Shown: positions 26,259 through 34,818 of the stretch, piece after piece
Position numbering within the stretch: the stretch's first letter is position 1
Layout: each line of letters opens with the position of its first letter
NCBI RefSeq assembly: GCF_900143265.1
Contig: NZ_FRDJ01000005.1
Span: 1-64,000 of the forward strand
Direction: 5' to 3'
DNA from: Fervidobacterium gondwanense DSM 13020
GTDB taxonomy: Bacteria; Thermotogota; Thermotogae; Thermotogales; Fervidobacteriaceae
DNA: 64,000 nucleotides
Made by a program: the position numbers and the translations under genes
Notes under the pieces: model-generated
Seen by the model: the letters and a program-made list of their open reading frames with translations, nothing else
What the model was told of the DNA's origin: nothing
Databases searched by the model: none

Positions 26259-27200
26259 TTAGTTTTTCTCCTTTTTAAGTTCGCAGATTTTGTTGATGAC
26301 ATTTTCAACGATCACATCCACCCTATCCGTTTCGCTTAAACCTTGCGAACTGACAAGTTGCGAGATTTTCTTACCTATCAAAACCTCGACATGCTTTTTC
26401 ACTCTGCGGAGTTTTCTGTTCACAATTTCCCCGGTTTCATTTATTTTTCTTTTATGATTCTCAATCTCCGTATGCATCTCGTCAATCCCTTTACCAGATG
26501 TCGCAACTGTGAGTACTATTGGTTTAACTGTTTCGGAAAATTGAAGCACCATTTCGAGATTCGTCTTCAAAACATGAGCGCCCTCGATGTCTGATTTGTT
26601 TATTACGAAAATATCTGCTATCTCCATTATTCCCGCTTTCATGAGCTGAATTTCATCACCAGCGGCTGGAGAGAGAACCAGGACAACGGTATCGGCAACG
26701 TAAGCTATATCTATTTCACTCTGCCCTGCTCCGACAGTTTCGATTAGAATATAGTCGAATCCGTAGAGTTTGTAAAGCGTTATTACACCAAATACGGCAT
26801 CGTTCAATCCACCGACGTTCCCGCGACTGCCCATGCTTCGTATGAAAACACCACTGTCGGTAAAATGCCTCTTCATTCTAATCCTATCACCAAGCAGAGC
26901 ACCGCCAGTAAATGGACTCGATGGGTCAACAGCGATGATGCCTACCTTCTTGCCTTCCTTTCTCAGACGCGCAACATAAGCATCTGTCAGCGTACTTTTT
27001 CCCGCACCGGGGCTTCCGGTGAATCCGACTATATGCGAAGAAGATTTATTAAGCTGCTCCCAGTACCTCGACTCAACATGAAAAATGACTTCTGGGTCAG
27101 ACTCCACAAGCGTTATAGCCTTTGCAAGTCCTATTTGGTCACCATTCAGTATCCTTTCGCAGTAATGAAAGATATTTTCAACATCTATGGACTTTTTCAC
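26259..27200 (-). CDS. meaB: Methylmalonyl-CoA mutase-associated GTPase MeaB
   Basis: 313-aa G3E GTPase that chaperones cobalamin loading and protection of methylmalonyl-CoA mutase. It shows Walker A FTGSPGAGKST (about residues 57-67), VDPSSPF, the switch GAGQSEID and NKSD. The C-terminal helix region serves dimerisation. It has a GTG start 3 bases after the stop of the B12-binding subunit gene, so the two are tightly coupled. This pairing makes the mutase assignment of the neighbour much firmer. Confidence 0.94.
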   Translation of the reverse strand: MKKSIDVENIFHYCERILNGDQIGLAKAITLVESDPEVIFHVESRYWEQLNKSSSHIVGFTGSPGAGKSTLTDAYVARLRKEGKKVGIIAVDPSSPFTGGALLGDRIRMKRHFTDSGVFIRSMGSRGNVGGLNDAVFGVITLYKLYGFDYILIETVGAGQSEIDIAYVADTVVLVLSPAAGDEIQLMKAGIMEIADIFVINKSDIEGAHVLKTNLEMVLQFSETVKPIVLTVATSGKGIDEMHTEIENHKRKINETGEIVNRKLRRVKKHVEVLIGKKISQLVSSQGLSETDRVDVIVENVINKICELKKEKN

Positions 27201-27203
27201 TTA

Positions 27204-27605
27204 TTACGCAACTCCTTGTTCGACAACTTCTTGTATCTTTTTCACAACTTCGGAAATAGGCGTTCCAGGTCCAAAAACAGCTTTTATTCCCATCTTTAAC
27301 AATTCCTCAGCATCGTCTGCTGGAATGATGCCACCAACGAAAACAGGAACGTGGAAATCGTACTGATCCATAAGCTCAAAGACTTTCTTACAGACACTCA
27401 TATGTGCGCCTGAAAGTATTGAAAGCCCGATTATATCAACATCTTCCTGCATAGCAGCTCTCACAATTTCCTCAGGAGTCTGTCTTAAACCGGTGTATAT
27501 TACTTCCATACCTGCATCTCTAAGACCACGAGCGACAACTTTCGCTCCTCTGTCGTGTCCATCAAGACCGGGCTTAGCAATCAACACCCTAATTTTCTTA
27601 TCCAC
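27204..27605 (-). CDS. Cobalamin-binding subunit of methylmalonyl-CoA mutase
   Basis: 133-aa stand-alone B12-binding domain. The base-off signature is complete: LDGHDRG (Asp-x-His-x-x-Gly), LSILSGAH and the late GG in VGGIIP. In two-subunit mutases (archaea, some thermophiles) this small protein works with a separate catalytic chain of about 550 aa. That large subunit is not in this window. The pair with meaB supports methylmalonyl-CoA mutase over glutamate or isobutyryl-CoA mutases. It uses a GTG start with AAGGGGTGA upstream. Confidence 0.92.
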   Translation of the reverse strand: MDKKIRVLIAKPGLDGHDRGAKVVARGLRDAGMEVIYTGLRQTPEEIVRAAMQEDVDIIGLSILSGAHMSVCKKVFELMDQYDFHVPVFVGGIIPADDAEELLKMGIKAVFGPGTPISEVVKKIQEVVEQGVA

Positions 27606-28041
27606 AAGCGCTCACCCCTTCCGATAAAATCGATACTTTTATTTAGTTTTATTCTATCACACAAGATAAAAGATTCAAAGTAGAAAAAAAGCCCAAGAGC
27701 CTTGAATTAGAGTTTCGATAAAACGGAAAGTTCTTTTCAGACGTTTTTTGGCATCGTTCTCTACTTACACAAAATCGCATGCAAACTTACACCAAGGTTT
27801 ATTGGGATTTGAAAAAATCCAACTTATGTGTTAAAAATTTACAATTACTTTACTAAAACGTAATGTATTTTCGTGCTTAAACAGTCTGTTTAGGTGTAAA
27901 ATTAATCAAATACTATCAAATATTCTAAAATATGATAAAGATTGTCTATTTACGATTTTGAAAGATTTTTTAATTGTTATTTATCTTTGCACCCAGTACG
28001 CTACGTCGGTTTTTAACGCTCGCACTTAGGGAGGATTCGAA
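27606..28041. other. AT-rich divergent intergenic region with repeats
   Basis: 436 bases without a credible gene, between the divergent mutase subunit and the SARP-like operon. It contains the direct repeat ACTTACAC at 27763-27770 and 27785-27792 (22 bp apart), the palindrome TAAACA-GTC-TGTTTA at 27878-27892, and AT-rich DNA with several weak promoter-like elements. A TG-A-TAGAAT on the minus strand near 27650 may serve the mutase gene. The GGGAGG RBS of the rightward gene is at the end. Confidence 0.6.
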
Positions 28042-28803
28042 ATGATTAGGTTTCTCGGCGATTTCTCTATAGGTAATTGCAACGAGCTGGAATTATCTAA
28101 GAACGAATTGATAGCTCTTGCCTATTGTGCGGTCAAAGAGAGATTTTACATAAATGAGTTATATGATATTTTAGAAGAAAAAGGACGTTATGAAATTGCA
28201 TACGTAAGGAAGATCTTAAAAAATCTAAGAGCGAAGGTGTGTGATAATGTTGATATAAACGTATCTGAAGGAAGAATTAGCTCAGAATTTAGAGACAGCT
28301 GTGATATAAAAGTTTTGCCTAAGGAAGTTGAGAAGGTGGAAGAGAAAATGAAACACAGTGCTTTGGAAGACACGGATATTGAGTCTTTATTGGCACTTTA
28401 TCGTGGCCACTTTCTTCCATTCATAGAAAACCTTTGGGTCGAGAGTTATAGAGACATGCTTAAATCTATAGTCTTCTCCCTATTTTCAAAATTGTACTTG
28501 TCAAAGACTCTTTCTTCAGCATCAAAGTTAAAAATGTTAAGAATTTTTCCCGAATTGCAGATGAGCGTTATAGACTTGAGCACCTTGGAAAGCCTCTCTG
28601 GTTATGTTCGTGTCAACATTGGTGATTATGTCTTTGGAGTTAATGAAGAATTGGGGATTTTGAGAATTACGAACATACCAACGGATATGCTTTTAAATCT
28701 AATTAAGGGTTGCAGTGAAGTTTCGTTTGTTGGCGATAATGAAGTGGTATTAGTTGTGAATTCCGAAACTATACACGCTTTGATCAAGATGAAGAAAGAA
28801 TGA
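28042..28803 (+). CDS. SARP/BTAD-like transcriptional regulator (divergent)
   Basis: 253-aa protein. The N-terminus reads like an OmpR/SARP winged helix: MIRFLGDFSIGN, then a recognition-type segment YVRKILKNLRAKV, then a beta wing. A helical BTAD-like region follows (LLALYRGHFLPFIENLW, about residues 114-131). The last 60 residues form a further alpha/beta segment that I do not recognise. The gene is first in a five-gene operon and is followed by a paralogous regulator. The assignment rests on pattern, not on a search. The RBS is GGGAGG. Confidence 0.6.
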   Translation: MIRFLGDFSIGNCNELELSKNELIALAYCAVKERFYINELYDILEEKGRYEIAYVRKILKNLRAKVCDNVDINVSEGRISSEFRDSCDIKVLPKEVEKVEEKMKHSALEDTDIESLLALYRGHFLPFIENLWVESYRDMLKSIVFSLFSKLYLSKTLSSASKLKMLRIFPELQMSVIDLSTLESLSGYVRVNIGDYVFGVNEELGILRITNIPTDMLLNLIKGCSEVSFVGDNEVVLVVNSETIHALIKMKKE

Positions 28804-28840
28804 TTGAACCGTCAACCCTGGTTCAGGGGTGGTTAAGGTG

Positions 28841-29634
28841 ATGTACATCAAGTTTTTCGGAGATTGGAAGGTGTATTCTAATGGAAAGTTGATTAAAAAA
28901 TTCAAATCCCAGAAATCATTGAAGATCCTATTTTACCTTGTACTATCTGGAAGAACGAGAGTATCTGAGGATGAACTTTTCAAAACTTTCTGGATTAGAT
29001 ATAACAAAGATTATGCCAAGAAGAACCTAAATACTCTCCTGTGTTATTTGAGAACAGACTTAAAATACCTACCGATTATCTAAGCGGCGAAAGGGATTTT
29101 GTGCACATTGCGCAGAGTCATTTTCAAAGTGACTACAAAGAGTTCCTTGAAGCGGTAGAATCGGGTGATTTGAAGAGAGCAGAAAGCATGTACACCGGTC
29201 CTCTTTTAGATGGTATCAACGATGATTGGGTGAAAAAATATAGACTAACCTGCCAGAAGATGTTTGAAGAATTAAACTATCCTGCCTCTCAAAAGAACCT
29301 CGATAAAGAAAATAATCCAATCACAAAATTAAAAGCCATCCTTGAACAGCAGAAATTGACAAGAGAAAAGCATTTCATACCATTACTTCTCAGAAAAGAC
29401 GAAGTAATATTTGGATTTTCGGTCAGAAAAGGCGACATTTTGGTTGATTTTGAAGACATTGTTATCATTGTTTTAGAAAAAGGGACAAAGTCGTATGAAA
29501 AAACTATCAAAGGTTTCTTAAAAAGGGCAGGGCTGACTGAACAAGCTGTAAAGATTCTTGATGAAAATGGTGTTTTAGAAATAATAAAAATCAGGAATAG
29601 TGATTCTTATGAAAAAAAGGATTTTTCAAATTAA
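28841..29634 (+). pseudogene. Second SARP/BTAD-like regulator, interrupted by a frameshift
   Basis: A paralogue of the preceding gene. The first part (28841-29083) gives MYIKFFGDWKVYSNGK and a winged helix ending LNTLLCYLRTDLK, then runs into a stop. The continuation lies in the -1 frame (to 29634) with DYLSGERDFVHIAQ and a BTAD region (AESMYTGPLLDGINDDWVKK). Adding one A to AAAA at 29062-29065 joins them as RTDLKIPTDYLSGER, giving 264 aa, close to the 253 aa of the neighbour. No good slippery heptamer is present. It is either a real break or a sequencing error. Confidence 0.65.
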
Positions 29635-29670
29635 CGTCCATTAGCACGAAAGGAACGGAGGGATTTGCGT

Positions 29671-31038
29671 ATGAATTTGAGAGTTTTCATGATTTTGGTA
29701 TTTACGTGTTTTGTAACTCTTCTCTTCGCCTTAGAAATATCACCTAACCTCATATATCAAATTGAGAGTGCGAAATATCAATTCTCTTACGAACTCTACG
29801 TAAAGAACGATATACCTTACGAAAGTAAAGTTACTGTCGAGGTAATAGATTTCATAACTGATGGTCGAAGCTATTCGTTCGACGAACCGGACTATAAATA
29901 CAGTTTGAGAAATCACGTGTCGGTAAACGAAAAAGAGATCATTTTAGCTGTGAACGAACAAAAGCCTGTAAAGTTGGAATTCAACGTGCCTCAGAATTTT
30001 CCGGGTGCGACTGGTGTCTTCGCATTGCGGATTTCTCAGGAAAGTACCACTGGCGGTAAGGTACAGATACGCCTAAATTATATAGTACCGTTCTTTATAA
30101 GGTTCACGGTTGTTCCGATATTTCAATCAGTTAAAATTAAGGATATTTCAGTGAGGGATCTCTCTTTAGAGCCAGACGATGAATATGGAAATTATGGTTC
30201 ATTGATTACACTTGAAATTGAGAATAATGGAAATATCGGATTAATACCAAAAGGTTCTATCTTAGTTTCAGCAAGAGAACTAAAAACAACGATAGCTGAG
30301 GTTCCTATTGATTCATTTGATCTTGTTGTCTTTCCTGAGAAAAGAACTTACTACACATTTTACATACCGTGCACGCTACCGTCTGGAACGTTAGATATCA
30401 ACCTCTCTGGAAAATCATATGGTCTTGATTTTAGCACAAGTGCTTCAAAGAAAATCGAGAATAAAAACAACCTGATGATAGTCAAGACAGAACCTCAACT
30501 TGTTATTTTTAACGATAAGAACAAAAACACAGTATACAGTTTAACAATAAGCAACCTTTCTTTTATCAAAGATTCGATCATACCAATTGTCAATTCAGAT
30601 GAACTCTCGTTTATCCCCAAAAAGTCCATAATCTATCCTTACAGGACCACTTCATTCAATGTTAGAACATCAACAAAAGACTTTGGTTTCTCAGGAGACA
30701 GGATATATGAAATAAAATTCCAAGCAGAATCGTCAACAACTTTGAGGAATGTTCAACCTGCGTACGTAGTATTGCGAGGCAAGACTATAAATGCCTTGTT
30801 AGAAGGTCATTTAGAATCATCCCAGTTTGGTTCAAGTTTGGTAGTAAGCAACGAAGGGAATTGCGTTGTACAGTTCGATGTTATGTACGGCAACCAGAAA
30901 TTGAACAGCGAATCTTTGGTTATCTTCCCCGGGCAGACACTCACCATCGATTTTGGGACAGTTATTAACAAGAACCAACTACAAGTGAAGTACGGACCTT
31001 ATGGAGAAAACACAACTAACTCGCTCGAAGACTTTTGA
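29671..31038 (+). CDS. Exported Ig-like (chaperone-like) protein of the secretin locus
   Basis: 455-aa secreted protein with a signal peptide (about residues 1-20, ending LLFALE). The remainder is all-beta. The first about 150 residues resemble a periplasmic pilus-chaperone or Ig-like domain (a strand-rich region, then VKLEFNVPQNFPGATGVFALRI). Further beta domains carry phrases like SLITLEIENNGNIG that fit NEW3/CARDB-type Ig repeats. I see no catalytic motif or Cys pairs. It lies in a tight operon with secretin-like genes, so a role in export or assembly outside the inner membrane is likely. The RBS GGAGGG precedes the ATG. Confidence 0.6.
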   Translation: MNLRVFMILVFTCFVTLLFALEISPNLIYQIESAKYQFSYELYVKNDIPYESKVTVEVIDFITDGRSYSFDEPDYKYSLRNHVSVNEKEIILAVNEQKPVKLEFNVPQNFPGATGVFALRISQESTTGGKVQIRLNYIVPFFIRFTVVPIFQSVKIKDISVRDLSLEPDDEYGNYGSLITLEIENNGNIGLIPKGSILVSARELKTTIAEVPIDSFDLVVFPEKRTYYTFYIPCTLPSGTLDINLSGKSYGLDFSTSASKKIENKNNLMIVKTEPQLVIFNDKNKNTVYSLTISNLSFIKDSIIPIVNSDELSFIPKKSIIYPYRTTSFNVRTSTKDFGFSGDRIYEIKFQAESSTTLRNVQPAYVVLRGKTINALLEGHLESSQFGSSLVVSNEGNCVVQFDVMYGNQKLNSESLVIFPGQTLTIDFGTVINKNQLQVKYGPYGENTTNSLEDF

Positions 31039-31071
31039 TGGATCTTTAAAAACCTTCGAAGGAGGGATTTT

Positions 31072-32231
31072 GTGAAGAGAATTTCACCGGTTCTTTTAAT
31101 TATTTTGATTATGATATACTCTCTACCTTTTTTGTTTGCGTTGGAAGTATCGTTTTTCAACACTAATATAAAAGAGGCTTTGAATATTCTTTCACTTGAT
31201 ACTGGTGCTGTTATCATTTACGAACCAAATATCAGTGGTGCAGTTACGATACAAGTAGATGCTGATTTTGAAAGAGTCCTCGATTTGATTTTAATGCCTT
31301 ACAATTACTACTGGACTAAGCTCGAAAACGTATACTTTGTCGGCATCTCGGATGTAAACGCATCTTCTTTTTTAAATACTGCTAAATTCTATCAGATACC
31401 GCTTAGGTTTTGCTCTGCTGAGAAGATCATTGCTGTCATGCCGAAGGCTCTTGAAAGTTTCGTTTTGAAACCCTTTGAGCAGAATAATCTTTTAGTGTTT
31501 GCACCACCGCCGATAGCTTCGAAGATTGCAAGCTTTGTTTCAGATATCGACAAGCCGAAACAAGCTTACGAAGTTTATGTGAAGATTACGGATATAAGCG
31601 AGGCCTTTCTCTTTAACTTCCGGCTCGATTTCTCGTCCTCACGCCAGTCAATCTTTGCGCCGAATTTGTTGCAAATTCCAATTTCTGATACAAACCTAAA
31701 TATTCTTCTTAACAACAAGGAAGACTCGGAAGATTTTAAATCATATACGAAGGTAAAGTCCAAGCTTTAAGTGGTTATCAAACAAAGATAACGGCTCAGA
31801 GAAGTATTACGATTTCAAAATTCGGAGATGGTAAATTAACAAGCGGGCAGAATATAACAACAATGGAGATGACCATAACCCCAAGATTTTTGTACAACAG
31901 CTGTGTAATGGAAATCTCTTTGAAGTTAGATGGAATTCCAGATGCCAACGAGTTGAACTTTGAAACAAGGGGTGCGATACTTCAGTCAACAGTTAACTTG
32001 GAATACGGGAAGGTTTACTTGGTTGGATCGTTTAGTTATGACAAGAGTGTGCAAAAGGAAGGTGGAATCGCATTTCTTAAAGATTTGCCGATAATAGGTA
32101 GTCTTTTCAAAAGCTATTACATCGAATCAGAGAAAAGATATGTTATGTTCCTTGTAATCGTCGCAAGAAGTATAGATTTGTTGTCGAATATGAACGAATA
32201 TGTTCAAGAATCAGGAGTTGATGGAAAATGA
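31072..32231 (+). pseudogene. Secretin-family protein, interrupted by a frameshift
   Basis: The signal peptide (MKRISPVLLIILIMIYSLPFLFA) is followed by an N0/STN-like domain (about 23-85), an N1-like domain (95-165) and a short secretin core. The C-terminal part has the secretin signature GIAFLKDLPIIGSLFK. The reading frame breaks after 31738: the upstream frame ends at 31770, while the downstream frame resumes as IYEGKVQALSGYQTK. One extra A in AAA at 31738-31740 restores DFKIIYEGKV, giving 386 aa, short for a secretin. GTG start with GGAGGG; its stop overlaps the next ATG (ATGA). Confidence 0.7.
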
Positions 32232-33724
32232 GAAGAAGTCTATACAGTTTGCTCTTTTTTCTTATCTCTTCGTTTTTATTTTCCGTTGGCATTTCGGTCA
32301 CTCTTGATTTTACAAATACGCCTCTTTCTGAGATTCTCGATTTCATATCTTCAGAAACCAGTTCCGTCATAGTTTACCCTTTAGAACTCTCTAAACTTAA
32401 GATTACTATCAACTTGAAAAACGTTAATATAGAGACTGCGCTGAAAATGTTGCTTCTAAATCTCGGCTTTGATTTTGAGAAAATCGATTCAGAAACTTAT
32501 GTCGTTTTTTCGCAGACACGGTATTACCCAAGATATATCACAAACTACGAGCCAAAATACCTGGACCCGTTTACTATCAAAAGTGTTTTGGACACTTTAG
32601 ACATTGAGAATTATGTTTTTGAAAATCGAAATGTGTTTTACTCGGCGAGCAATCAGAAGGCAGATGAATTGCTTTCTATCATTTCACAGCTCGATGTAAG
32701 GAAGGATTCCAAAGATTCTTCGATTCTTTTGGTAAAGCTGTTGTCGATTTCAAAAAGCGAGTTCACGATTTCAGCAAACAAAAATGCTAACCAAAGTATC
32801 GACAAATCTAATATAGCATACATTTTGCCAAGAATCGTTGAACGAGTGAGCGAATATTCAAGAGAATATTGCTACATATCTATCCCGATCTACAAAGCTC
32901 AAGTTGAAGAGTCAACCTTGCTTTTGTCAGAAACCATCGCTGCAACAATGACAATAGAAGGTGGTTTTGGACAAGTTACTGTACGGTTGATCAACAAAGA
33001 TGGTACCGAGTTTATTAAGTTCGGAACAAAAGAAGCTGAGGGGACACTACCGCTGAACAGTATACCGATTTTGAAGAGTGCAGAGGAAAAGATTAAATTC
33101 GGAGAAGGTCAGGGCACAGGATACTCTATATTGGAGTCTGGACAATATCTGATATACTTGGAATTCTACAAATTGGAAATTGAAAATACTGATGAAGTAA
33201 GAAATTATACGTATGTAGAGAAGAAAGATAACTACAATCTAACAAAACTAAAAAGCGATATTGAACTAACATACAGCAGTTCATCGACCATACTGTCTAT
33301 TCAGAATGAAAGGAACAAAGCATCGGTTGTTGTAAGCAGTCAAGACTTTTTACCTTTGTATGCAGAGATACTAACAAGAATAGTGGATAATACTTTCATA
33401 GGAATTGGGTTTGAGGTATCAAGTTCAAAGATCTACATTTTGGTACACGACAAGATTACTCTTCCTCTTTTTGAGATTTATCCAAAAATAGGATATTCGA
33501 TAAATGATAATTCATTTGCAATCACGGCAGAAATAGACTTTGTTATCTCTTTTGGCGATTTCTCACTCGTTCCATTGATAAAATTCGGAAACCAAGGGAA
33601 TGCATTTTATGAAACCACGGGATATGGAGTGACAGCAAGATACAGAGGGAAAGATTATGAATTCAGATTAGGAACTTTATGGTCAGGTCAGTTTTTTGCA
33701 GTTACTGGAGGAATTTCTTGGTGA
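32228..33724 (+). CDS. Secretin N-domain protein with beta-rich C-terminus
   Basis: 498-aa exported protein, paralogous to the N-terminal half of its upstream neighbour. It has a signal peptide (1-19), an STN/N0 domain (LDFTNTPLSEILDFIS to VVFSQT, about 23-95) and an N1-like domain (100-160). It lacks a clear secretin pore signature. Its last 100 residues alternate polar and hydrophobic residues and end in Trp, like an outer-membrane beta-barrel strand. It starts by ATGA overlap with the secretin gene. It could be a partner or modified version of the pore. Confidence 0.6.
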   Translation: MRRSLYSLLFFLISSFLFSVGISVTLDFTNTPLSEILDFISSETSSVIVYPLELSKLKITINLKNVNIETALKMLLLNLGFDFEKIDSETYVVFSQTRYYPRYITNYEPKYLDPFTIKSVLDTLDIENYVFENRNVFYSASNQKADELLSIISQLDVRKDSKDSSILLVKLLSISKSEFTISANKNANQSIDKSNIAYILPRIVERVSEYSREYCYISIPIYKAQVEESTLLLSETIAATMTIEGGFGQVTVRLINKDGTEFIKFGTKEAEGTLPLNSIPILKSAEEKIKFGEGQGTGYSILESGQYLIYLEFYKLEIENTDEVRNYTYVEKKDNYNLTKLKSDIELTYSSSSTILSIQNERNKASVVVSSQDFLPLYAEILTRIVDNTFIGIGFEVSSSKIYILVHDKITLPLFEIYPKIGYSINDNSFAITAEIDFVISFGDFSLVPLIKFGNQGNAFYETTGYGVTARYRGKDYEFRLGTLWSGQFFAVTGGISW

Positions 33725-33755
33725 GGAAAGCTTTTTTAGCTCTTTAGCCAATTAG

Positions 33756-34220
33756 TCAGAACGGAAAAAAAGTAAATGAAAGGACCACTGGAGATTCTTC
33801 TTTTTCAAGTTCTTCCAAGTTTATGATGAAGAAAACAGAAGTCATTCTAAACTGTTTTCTCGGATTGAATTCAGTAGCTTGGCTCAAAGATATGACTTTA
33901 TTACCTAACCTAATTGTTATAGGTATTCTCATTTCTTGAGCAACACCGTCAGTGGATAAAACGTCCACAGAAAATTTGAATTTCTTACTTGATTCTAATG
34001 TGATGCTTCCCACAACCGTTTTTAAATCCATTTGCTCGGTTAGAATCTGCTGACTTTCATCGTAGTCCATCGAGATTTTTATTGCCGGCTTTACAGTGAA
34101 AGTAAGTACCTGACTCCAGACAGCTCCGCTTGGTCCAAATATTATATGAACTGGACCATTAGAAAACAACGAAAGTGGTATTAAAACAACAGAAAGCACC
34201 AAAAACAATCTTTTTGTCAA
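33756..34220 (-). CDS. Small exported beta-protein, paralogue 3 of the FLPF family
   Basis: 154-aa protein with a signal peptide (MTKRLFLVLSVVLIPLSLFS). The mature part shares with its two neighbours the pattern WSQ-x-L-x-F-x-V, a YDES/YDVS stretch, SVG-type and FK motifs in the middle, and a C-terminal strand LSFTFFPF. It has a TTG start with GGAGGT upstream. The all-beta, Cys-poor composition with a shared aromatic C-terminal strand suggests a surface or pilus-type subunit. I do not recognise a named family. It converges on the secretin-like operon (31-base gap). Confidence 0.6.
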   Translation of the reverse strand: MTKRLFLVLSVVLIPLSLFSNGPVHIIFGPSGAVWSQVLTFTVKPAIKISMDYDESQQILTEQMDLKTVVGSITLESSKKFKFSVDVLSTDGVAQEMRIPITIRLGNKVISLSQATEFNPRKQFRMTSVFFIINLEELEKEESPVVLSFTFFPF

Positions 34221-34254
34221 AAAATCAACCTCCGTTATACCAGGGTGCTAAAAA

Positions 34255-34689
34255 TCAAAACGGCAAAAATACAAACGTTAAAGACACTTGGAAGTCTCCA
34301 GCTGCTTCATCTAAATCGAAACGCAGAGATAGAATTCCTCTTATGAAGTTATTTATTTTTGTTGGTTTATCTTGAGACATTGATATTTTGGTGTTGCCTA
34401 TGTTAACACTTTTAACGACCACATCTTGAGAATCCAATACGACAGGTTCAACATACATCTTAAATCTGCTCACCGAAGCATAAATATAAATTTCTCCAAC
34501 TGACGCTGTTTTGGTGTATTCACTTACTACAAAAGTCTGGCTCTCATCGTAATACCAAGTAATTGTTATTATCTGCTCAGCAAAAGTCCGCTCAGCGCAG
34601 AATAGATAAGATATGATCAAAAGCAAAATCGCTAATACCTTGAACCGCTCAATGCTGTCACCTTTTTCGAACTGTCGTTTTATTATCAT
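34255..34689 (-). CDS. Small exported beta-protein, paralogue 2 of the FLPF family
   Basis: 144-aa protein. I start it at the ATG (34689) preceded by AAGGTGATC, giving a positively charged N-terminus, a membrane segment (VLAILLLIISYLF) and a likely cleavage after TFA. The mature part (about 105 residues) keeps the YDES, TASVG, FK and NFIRGILSLRF blocks of paralogue 1 and ends LTFVFLPF. It lacks the WSQ region at the mature N-terminus. The ORF could begin upstream at 34776, but that start has no RBS and would overlap the terminator of the preceding gene. Confidence 0.6.
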   Translation of the reverse strand: MIIKRQFEKGDSIERFKVLAILLLIISYLFCAERTFAEQIITITWYYDESQTFVVSEYTKTASVGEIYIYASVSRFKMYVEPVVLDSQDVVVKSVNIGNTKISMSQDKPTKINNFIRGILSLRFDLDEAAGDFQVSLTFVFLPF

Positions 34690-34760
34690 TCTCTTGATCA
34701 CCTTCTTATTACTACCATCTTCTCGCTCTAAAATTATACCACTTCCTACGAAACTGTTTA

Positions 34761-34788
34761 AATTAAAAGAGGGCACGAAGCCCTCTTC
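34761..34788 (-). terminator. Terminator between paralogues 1 and 2
   Basis: GAGGGC (34769-34774) pairs with GCCCTC (34780-34785) around a 5-base loop; on the minus strand it is followed by TTTTAATTT. It would let the first gene (34819-35268) be expressed more strongly than the two downstream paralogues. Confidence 0.75.
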
Positions 34789-34818
34789 TTTCAGTTTTTA
34801 TTAAAATCATATCCTTAA

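Noticed and set aside
29050-29070. Programmed -1 frameshift in the second SARP-like gene
   Set aside because: No canonical X-XXY-YYZ slippery heptamer in the right frame and no clear downstream pseudoknot; a one-base indel explains it better.
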